This document shows, piece by piece, positions 59,377 through 64,000 of a DNA stretch of 64,000 bases. The position numbers and the translations under genes were made by a program. Each line of letters opens with the position of its first letter. Position 1 is the stretch's first letter. The notes under the pieces are model-generated. The model had not been told where the DNA came from. It saw only the letters and a program-made list of their open reading frames with translations, and did no database searches. Source of the DNA: Dugong dugon (Eukaryota > Chordata > Mammalia > Sirenia > Dugongidae); the NCBI GenBank assembly GCA_030035585.1, contig CM057462.1, forward strand, positions 101,453,234 through 101,517,233, given 5' to 3'.

Positions 59377-60071
59377 TGCTTAGTATAAGTTTTATAATTA
59401 AAAAATGTGTTATTAATTTTTTTGTATAAACTCTATTCATATAGGTTATAAATGTAAAACAATTATTAATCATATTAACTTTTAAAAAACTTCCATCAGT
59501 TAGTTAATATAAGTTTATTGATTGTGTAAAGACTTTACAGAATTTTGAAATATTCTTTCACTTAACAAATATTTATTGAGTGTCTACTATATAGTTACAT
59601 TTGAATCATGGATCTTAGAGGTAGCAAACAAAAAGTGAAGAGATTAAAAATTGTTTATCTTACTTTATTGATCTATAATCCACGAACACTAAAAATCATT
59701 CTCACTTTTCATGAGTGATGATTATTCTTGAGCTGTGGTCAGATTAATAAGAAAAATATAATTTGTAAAAAAAGCCAACTAAAATCCATTAGCAATATAT
59801 TAATTTGAAAAACGAATATAGTGCTCATTCACACTAGAAGTCATAGCTCCACTAATAATTTTTCGCAAGCCACTACATGCTCTTGACTATAATTGTCAAG
59901 AACATTTTGAGTCTTGATTTTTTTTTTAATCATTATTTATATATTCTTTCTTTCTTACTCATATATGTTTCAGTAAAGATCCAGGAGGATCAACAGAATT
60001 CCTGTGGGTCTTGATTGTGTATAAAAGTAGCCTTGATGGACAATAGCTTACATTTAGTGGTAGTTGGCTTC
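59377..60071. other. unassigned sequence
   Basis: No gene was recognised. 'acaaatatttattgagtgtc' near 59567 recalls the old unnamed repeat found at 603. Confidence 0.35.
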
Positions 60072-60178
60072 CATAAAGATTACAGCCTTGGAAACCCTGT
60101 GATAGCGGTTCTGCTCTATGCTACAGGGTCGCTATGAGTCGGAGTTGACTGGAAGCAACGGGTTTGGTTTTTTGGGTT
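60072..60178 (+). mobile_element. AfroSINE 3' half, 5'-truncated
   Basis: It begins in the middle block ('aaagattacagccttgg') and runs through 'gggtcgctatgagtcggag' to 'gggtttggttttttggg'. The head is missing. Confidence 0.85.
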
Positions 60179-60189
60179 ATGAACAAGTA

Positions 60190-60386
60190 AGAAGCCCTGG
60201 TGGCATTATGGTTAAAGCCCTTGACTGCTAACAGAAAGGTCCGATTTGGAACCCACCAGCCGCTCTGTAGGAGAAAGATGTGGCAATCTGCTTTTGTAAA
60301 CGTTACAGACTTGGAAACCCTATGAGGCAGTTCTACTCTCTCTTTTAGGGTCTCTAGGATTCAGAATTGACTGGACAGCAATGGAC
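60190..60386 (+). mobile_element. AfroSINE, long type
   Basis: The head 'gaagccctggtggcattatg' is followed by the middle 'taggagaaagatgtggcaat' and the tail 'cagaattgactggacagc'. Confidence 0.88.
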
Positions 60387-60788
60387 AACAGATTACGCAC
60401 AAGCTCTGTTTTCACTGACTTTCATAGTTCAAATAATCAGTAAAACCTGGATGCAAATTAACATCATACTGTTTTCTCATGAGTGTGGTACATGAAGGCA
60501 TACTGTAAGTAAACAAGTTAACATTTTAAGCTTATATATGTTACAATAGTGCCAGTGCATACTAAGTACTCAACATATAATCCTAATATAAGTATTACTT
60601 GGGTTCATTTTTTACAAAAGAGTACCTACTGGTGCTGTTTCTGATTACTTACAGGATCCATCTCAAAATTGTGAATGGAAATTTTACTCATAGAGTCCCA
60701 CCTACACATGAATTAGCATAAAGTTTATAACCAATAAAAGCTGAATTTTATAAAATAATAACATTTTTAAAAGCCCCTAATTTGTTTA

Positions 60789-61001
60789 CAAGGAGCCCTA
60801 GCAGTGCAGTGGTTAATTGCTTGGCTGCCAACTTAAAGATGAATGATTAAATCTACCAGCCACTCCACAGGAGACAGATGTAGCAGTCTACTTCTCTAAA
60901 GAGTATAGCCTTGGAAATGCTATGGGGCAGTTCTACTCTGTCCTATAGGGTTGCTATGAGTCGGAATCAACCCGACAGCAATGGGTTTGGTTTTTGGGTT
61001 T
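60789..61001 (+). mobile_element. AfroSINE, long type, with clear duplication
   Basis: The copy runs from 'ggagccctagcagtgcagtg' through the middle 'caggagacagatgtagcag' to 'gggtttggtttttgggttt'. A perfect 11-bp duplication TAATTTGTTTA flanks it (60778-60788 and 61002-61012). It lies directly upstream of an RTE copy. Confidence 0.93.
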
Positions 61002-61012
61002 TAATTTGTTTA

Positions 61013-62250
61013 GACAAAACCATTTATGCAGCAGTACATCAACAGGGAACTGCCAGAAATTCAAGCCAGATTTAGAAGAGGATATGGAACAAGGGATATT
61101 ATTGCTGATGTCAGATGGATCTTGGCTGAAATCAGAGAATACCAGATAGATGTTTACCTGTGTTTTATTGACTATGTAAATGTATTCAACTGTGTGGATC
61201 ATAACAAATTATGAATAACATTGCGAAGAGCGGGAATTCCAGAACATTTGCTTGTGCTCATGAGGAACTTGTACATAGACCAAGAGGCAGTCATTTGAGC
61301 AGAACAAGGGGGATACTGCATGGTTTAAAATCAGGAAAGGTATGCATCAGGGCTGTATCCTTTCACCATACTTATTCAATCTGTATGCTGAACAAAACAA
61401 TCCAAGAAGCTGGACTATATGAAGAAAAACGAGGCATCAGGATTGAAGGAAGACTCATTAACAACCTGTGATATGCAGATGACACAACCCTGTTTGCTGA
61501 AAGTGAAGAGGAATTGAAGCACTTACTGATGAAGATCAAAAACTACAGCCTTCGGTATGGATTACACCTGAATACGAAGAAAATAAAAACCTCACACTGG
61601 ACCAATAAACAACATCATGATAAACGGAGAAAAGATTAAAGTTGTCAAGGATTTCATTTCAGTTGGATCCACAATCAATTCCCATGGAAGCAGCAGTCAA
61701 GAAATCAAATGAAGCTTTGCATTGGGCAAATCTGCTGCAAAAGACCTCTTTAAAGTGTTAAAAAGCAAACATGTCACTTTGAGGACTTAAGATGCACCTG
61801 ACCCAAGCTACGGTATTTTCAATAGCCTCATATGCATGGAAAAGCTGGACAATGAATAAGGAAGACTGAAGAAGAATTGATGCCTTGTTGGTGAAGAACA
61901 TTGAATATACCATGGACTGCCAGAAGAACAAACAAATCTGTCTTGGAAGAAGTACAACCAGAGTGCTCCTTAGAAGCGAGGATGGTGAGACTTCGTCTCA
62001 TGCACTTTGGACACGTTATCAGGAGGGACCAGTCCCTGGAAAAGGACATTATGCTTGGTAGAGTAGAGGGTCAGCGAAAGAGAGGAAGACCCTCAACAAG
62101 ATGGACTGACACAGTGGCTGCAATGATGGGCTCAAGCATAACAATGATTGTGAGGATGGCGTAAGACCAGGAAGTGTTTCGTTCAGTTGTACATAGGGTT
62201 GCTATGAGTCAGAACTGACTCCATGGCACCTAACAACAACAACTTACGCA
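61013..62250 (+). mobile_element. RTE (BovB-like) LINE, 5'-truncated
   Basis: This copy runs from mid-RT ('cagcagtacatcaacaggg') to the 3' tail 'ggcacctaacaacaacaac'. The 62-residue frame at 61026-61214 contains RELPEIQARFRRGYGTRDI and CFIDYVNVFNCVDHNKL, the RT palm region (motif A area). The YADD box is at 61472-61483 and is immediately preceded by a TGA stop. The C-terminal block (61901-62164) has FGHVIRRDQSLEKDIMLGR and RKRGRPSTRWTD. Several breaks make it inactive. It is the longest uninterrupted RTE copy in the window. Confidence 0.92.
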
Positions 62251-63473
62251 TTATCTTTCCATAATACATGTAACATGACATTGAAATCCATGGGGGAAAA
62301 GAAACTAGGAAAATCTAATTTCCAAAATATAAATAGCCCGGTATTAACCATTATTTTCTTCACAAATTTAGTCCACTAAGTAGAGACATACTTAAGAATG
62401 ATTTTTTTTCCTCAGAAAATCATGTTTCATAAGGACAAAAAAAAAGTCTCTTTGAAATGCTCGATGGGTTCCTGTTTTTTTTTTTTTTTAATGGATAGAC
62501 ACTTTTCTCTGAGAATAGTCAATTATTTTTTATGCTGATTCATCATATCATCAGGCCCATTGTTTAGTCTTATATGTGTCTTAAAATACTGAAAATTTTC
62601 TTGCTTTCTGTATTCAGATAGCAGGCCTTAACAGTGTTGAATATAAACGATTTAGCATAGCCCAACACTAACTTGATAGAACTAGAGGGGATTTTGGAAA
62701 CAGGCAAATGAAAGTTAAAATTATAAAGAAAACTCTCTGAACAAAGAGGCAATTTTAACTACATATATAAATTATTGGTGTGCAATTTTATGGTAAAAGT
62801 TTAACTTGCCATCATTATGTAGATTCATTCATTATATAATTACCCATTATGTAAAGTCATTACGGAAATTCTCAAAAGCTCAACATAGAGTGCAACTCTA
62901 CAATGGCACCAGAACCACAGTTTGTAATCTGAAGATGTGGTATTGTTAAAAAGTCATCAGCATAAATTGCAGGTTTTACTGAATTTTGTTCTTCCTAACA
63001 TCAAAGAGCAAAGTGCAATGTCAGGATTACAAACCTGAAACAAGAATCTTAAAGCATTACAGTGTTTGGGCAACATGCTGCCAGCTTGGAAGGAGCACAC
63101 ACACAACCTCTTCATCACATCACCCTTGGTGTTGGCCTAGCACTCAAGCGTTCCAAAGAAGACTTTCTTTCACAAAGGGGGAACGACAATGGAGTTGAGA
63201 GAGCTGATAGAAAGTAATGCTTTCTAGTTTGTACCTGTTATGACTTGAATTATTTCCAGAATTATTTTAAATTATAGATTCCAGTAGTGCGTGGCTTTCA
63301 GCTAATAATTTTCAGTTTTTGTGGTCTCCTATTTTTTTCTGATAATTAAGAATTAACATTTCTGTCTTAAGACTGTTCTTAATTTCTTCTAAAGGTATGG
63401 AACTTTTAATGTGCTAAAGCTGTATGTCTAGTAACTTGGATATCAAATTTAAAACCCAAACTTCTTTTATAAT
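62251..63473. other. unassigned sequence
   Basis: No gene or repeat was recognised. T-rich runs lie at 62402-62411 and 62475-62490. Confidence 0.4.
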
Positions 63474-63481
63474 ATCTAATG

Positions 63482-63703
63482 CAGGGGTCAACAAATGTTT
63501 TCCTCAAGGACTAGATAGTAATGTTTTAGGCTTTGTGGGCCGTAGGTTCTCTGTTACTACCACGAAATTTTCTCACTGTAGTGTGAAAACAGCCATACAG
63601 AATATGTAAATGAATGAGCATGGCTATGTTAAAACAAACAAAACCTTTATTTACAAAACTAGGCAGCAGGCCAGTTTGGCTCACAGTCCTTTGCTGACCC
63701 ATC
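63482..63703 (+). mobile_element. hAT-type non-autonomous DNA transposon (Charlie-like), second copy
   Basis: The left end CAGGGGTCAACAAATG and the interior ('ttttaggctttgtgggccg', 'aacctttatttacaaaac') match the element at 51494. The right end is worn ('tttgctgaccca'). The flanks ATCTAATG (63474-63481) and GTCTAATA (63704-63711) match at 6 of 8 bases. Confidence 0.82.
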
Positions 63704-64000
63704 GTCTAATAAATACTTGACTTTGTTTACCTTGTTTATTCTGAACTAGCTCTCATTCAATAATTTCAAAATCTTAAAATCTCCTCCTTTGGAAAACTCT
63801 GCAATATTCTTAATCGACAGTTTATGTTATTTAATTTATAGTTGAGATATGTCACAGCAATGCTTGGAGAAAGCATGGAAAATAGTGCTTTTAATTTTCA
63901 AAGTTTCTACACTTTAAATCTACACAATTTCAAAATACTGCTTTGTGGCCATTTTAAGTCTCCTCGAATGTTAAATAATGAATGACATGTTTAATTAAAC

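Noticed and set aside
58753-61001. Regularly spaced similar units suggesting a CRISPR-like or satellite array
   Set aside because: The units are AfroSINEs of different subtypes and lengths with separate target duplications. The spacing is irregular and the genome is mammalian.
1-64000. A novel multi-gene system or operon
   Set aside because: The readable coding content is confined to L1, RTE and retroviral remnants, and no cluster of unexplained conserved frames was seen.

Overview
This window is mammalian nuclear DNA from an afrotherian, most likely a paenungulate (elephant, sirenian or hyrax). The main evidence is about twenty copies of the tRNA-derived AfroSINE family, recognised by the head with GGTTAAGAGCTCGGCTGCTAACC and the tail with GCTATGAGTCGGAATCGACT. 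They sit beside several copies of a BovB/RTE-type LINE that has the same kind of tail and a lineage-specific L1. The species call is inference from repeat content. No host protein-coding gene can be demonstrated. The window reads as intergenic or deep intronic DNA, with one weak candidate exon at 50437-50534.

Layout. 0.6-3.4 kb: an ancient repeat, then an RTE copy carrying an AfroSINE and an L1 3' end. 3.4-10.1 kb: mostly unassigned AT-rich DNA with a SINE, a SINE/RTE tail and a MIR. 10.1-14.0 kb: an L1 that received a younger 5'-truncated L1 and a solo LTR. 14-23 kb: scattered AfroSINEs, a MIR, an RTE 3' end and an L2 remnant. 23.15-26.4 kb: a four-layer nest (L1, AfroSINE, RTE, solo LTR). 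27-28.5 kb: a possible LTR and an old L1/HAL1-like fragment. 29.7-45.1 kb: a decayed class I endogenous retrovirus, split by an 8.1-kb full-length minus-strand L1 (31.6-39.8 kb), an AfroSINE and a solo MaLR-like LTR. 46.7-49.6 kb: an old L1 3' end, two convergent SINEs and another solo LTR of the MaLR-like family. 50-64 kb: MIRs, two hAT elements, an L2 3' end, a dense AfroSINE cluster (58.7-61.0 kb) and an RTE copy.

There is no operon or pathway here. The elements relate to each other as parasites. The RTE LINE is the likely source of the machinery that copies AfroSINEs, because their 3' ends match. The L1s provide the other reverse transcriptase. Insertion order can be read from target-site duplications at many junctions. 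The most unusual structures are: the left edge of the retrovirus fossil, where an inverted copy of the LTR end lies head to head with the normal one; the roughly 275-bp tandem units in the 5' region of the full-length L1; and an L1 subfamily whose 3' end carries its terminal segment twice. I found no evidence of a previously undescribed functional system.
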